Origin: Gammaproteobacteria bacterium
Lineage (GTDB): Bacteria > Pseudomonadota > Gammaproteobacteria > SZUA-229
Assembly: GCA_026998145.1 (NCBI GenBank)
Contig: JALTRC010000094.1
Span: forward strand, 1-5,544
DNA length: 5,544 nt
Direction of reading: 5' to 3'
Shown one piece after another: positions 4,241 through 5,544 of this stretch. Positions within the stretch are counted from its first letter, which is position 1. Each line of letters starts with the position of its first letter. The notes under the pieces were generated by a model. It was not told the DNA's origin, did no database searches, and saw only the letters and a list, made by a program, of their open reading frames with translations. The position numbers and the translations under genes are program-made.

Positions 4241-5544
4241 TTAAAGGACGCTTTCTACTGCTTTCACAACATTTTCAACAGTAAAGCCGAATTCCTTGAA
4301 CAGCTCGCCCGCAGGTGCAGACTCACCGAAGTGGTCAATACCGACAACCGCATCCGCATACTTGTACCAGCATGAAGTGGTTGCGGCTTCAACGGCAACC
4401 GTTGGCACACCCTTAGGCAGAACCGCCGCACGGTATGCATCATCCTGCTCCTCAAACACATTGGTTGAAGGCATGGAAACCACGCGAATCTTCTTGCCAG
4501 ACATAGCTTCAGCCGCATCCATTGCCAGCGCCACTTCAGAACCGGTTGCCACAATCACGGCATCCGGTGTGCCATCACAGTCTTTCAGCACGTAACCACC
4601 TTTGGTGATATCGGCAATCTGCGCATCGCTGCGTGTTTGATGGGGCAGACCCTGACGGGAGAAGATCAGCGTAGATGGACCATCTTTACGCTCAATCGCC
4701 TGCTGCCAGCAAACCGCTGATTCAACCGCATCACAGGGACGCCATACGGCCATGTTTGGAATCAGACGCAGGGTTGGAATCTGTTCAACCGGCTGGTGAG
4801 TGGGACCATCTTCACCCAGACCAATTGAATCGTGAGTAAAGACAAAGATGCTGCGGATTTTCATCAGCGCCGCCATGCGCAGAGCATTACGAGCATATTC
4901 CGAGAACATCAGGAATGTCGCGCCGAAAGGAATCAGGCCGCCGTGCAGGGCAATACCATTCATAATGGCTGACATACCGAATTCACGTACACCATAGTTG
5001 ATGTAGTTAGCGTCTTCGTTGGTAATCATAGGCTTGTAGCCTGACCATTCTGTCAGGTTTGAACAGCCCAGGTCAGCGGAACCACCGAATAATTCAGGAA
5101 CAACAGGAGAGTAGGCTTCGATAGATGCCAGAGAAGCCTGACGTGTTGCCGGACTCTTGGCTTCCTGATTGGTTTTGGCAATAAACTCAGCAGATTTAGC
5201 CGCCCAGTCAGCAGGCAGATCACCGGCCATGCGACGCTCATACTCAGCGGCCAGCTCAGGAAAGGCTGCTTTATAGGCAGCAAATTTTTCATTCCATGCT
5301 GCTTCAGCTTTAGCGCCCTTATCTTTGGCATCCCAACCTGCATAAACATCATCCGGTATTTCGAATGGACCGTGATCCCAGCCTAAGGCGGCTTTGGTCA
5401 GATTAATTTCTTCTTCACCTAAAGGCGCACCGTGACAGGCATGAGAACCGGCCTTGTTAGGTGAACCAAAACCGATAGTGGTTTTGCAGCAGATCATGGT
5501 GGGCTTGTCTGTCATTGCCTTGGCCATTTCAATGGCTTTTTCAA
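4241..5544 (-). CDS. tkt: Transketolase, C-terminal two-thirds (5' end outside window)
   Basis: Thiamine-diphosphate and divalent-metal enzyme that moves two-carbon ketol units between sugar phosphates in the non-oxidative pentose phosphate pathway, exchanging fructose-6-phosphate and glyceraldehyde-3-phosphate with pentose and tetrose phosphates. Reading stays open to the window edge (433 complete codons plus two bases), so the ATG at 5527 is internal, not the start; compared with E. coli TktA (about 663 residues) roughly 230 N-terminal residues, including the main diphosphate/metal-binding motif, are missing. Counting from that internal Met: end of the N-terminal domain with GFGSPNKAGSH (19-29) and HGAPLG (32-37); pyrimidine-binding domain with GGSADLGCSNLT (148-159), YGVREFGM (178-185) containing the cofactor-activating glutamate E183, and THDSIGLGEDGPTHQPVEQ (231-249); C-terminal domain with ATGSEVALA (327-335) and FGESAP (400-405). 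The stop is TAA; gap follows after 99 bases. No frameshift is seen. Confidence 0.97.
   Translation of the reverse strand, partial: EKAIEMAKAMTDKPTMICCKTTIGFGSPNKAGSHACHGAPLGEEEINLTKAALGWDHGPFEIPDDVYAGWDAKDKGAKAEAAWNEKFAAYKAAFPELAAEYERRMAGDLPADWAAKSAEFIAKTNQEAKSPATRQASLASIEAYSPVVPELFGGSADLGCSNLTEWSGYKPMITNEDANYINYGVREFGMSAIMNGIALHGGLIPFGATFLMFSEYARNALRMAALMKIRSIFVFTHDSIGLGEDGPTHQPVEQIPTLRLIPNMAVWRPCDAVESAVCWQQAIERKDGPSTLIFSRQGLPHQTRSDAQIADITKGGYVLKDCDGTPDAVIVATGSEVALAMDAAEAMSGKKIRVVSMPSTNVFEEQDDAYRAAVLPKGVPTVAVEAATTSCWYKYADAVVGIDHFGESAPAGELFKEFGFTVENVVKAVESVL

Noticed and set aside
5525..5527. ATG at 5527 as the start codon of transketolase.
   Set aside because: The frame is open through to the window edge with matching transketolase sequence (EKAIE before it), there is no ribosome binding site, and the protein would lack its cofactor-binding N-terminal domain.

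Overview
The window is one stretch of core carbon-metabolism genes, all on the minus strand. In transcription order they are transketolase (tkt, 5' end cut by the window edge), glyceraldehyde-3-phosphate dehydrogenase (gap), phosphoglycerate kinase (pgk), pyruvate kinase (pyk) and the first 28 codons of a class II fructose-bisphosphate aldolase (fba). I find no convincing plus-strand gene. The proteins resemble gammaproteobacterial enzymes: Gap is GapA-like, Pgk is close to the enterobacterial enzyme over its length, Pyk is PykA-like, and the aldolase N-terminus is of the CbbA/pseudomonad type rather than E. coli FbaA. Base composition looks moderate. From memory, the order tkt-gap-pgk-pyk-fba occurs in several gammaproteobacteria (for example the Legionella/Coxiella and Xanthomonas groups). 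I infer a gammaproteobacterium but cannot name a genus.

Layout: 1-84 is the start of fba; 85-159 is a short AT-rich spacer with a strong ribosome binding site; 160-1605 is pyk, which appears to start at TTG; 1606-1702 is a spacer with two hairpins; 1703-2884 is pgk; 2885-3136 is the longest non-coding stretch (252 bases); 3137-4141 is gap; 4142-4240 is a spacer carrying a GC-rich palindromic repeat; 4241-5544 is the 3' two-thirds of tkt. The gap-pgk spacer holds two hairpins resembling dispersed extragenic repeats, then a terminator-like hairpin with a T run, then an AT-rich perfect inverted repeat just before the pgk ribosome binding site.

Together the genes cover the lower trunk of glycolysis/gluconeogenesis (Gap, Pgk, Pyk), the aldolase step, and the non-oxidative pentose phosphate link (Tkt), which shares glyceraldehyde-3-phosphate and fructose-6-phosphate with the others. 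The genes are probably co-transcribed at least in part, but the structures after gap suggest transcription is partly stopped or transcripts are processed there, so gap could be expressed well above pgk-pyk-fba. There is no sign of an undescribed system here. The points worth a second look are regulatory and repeat structures between the genes and the TTG start of pyk.
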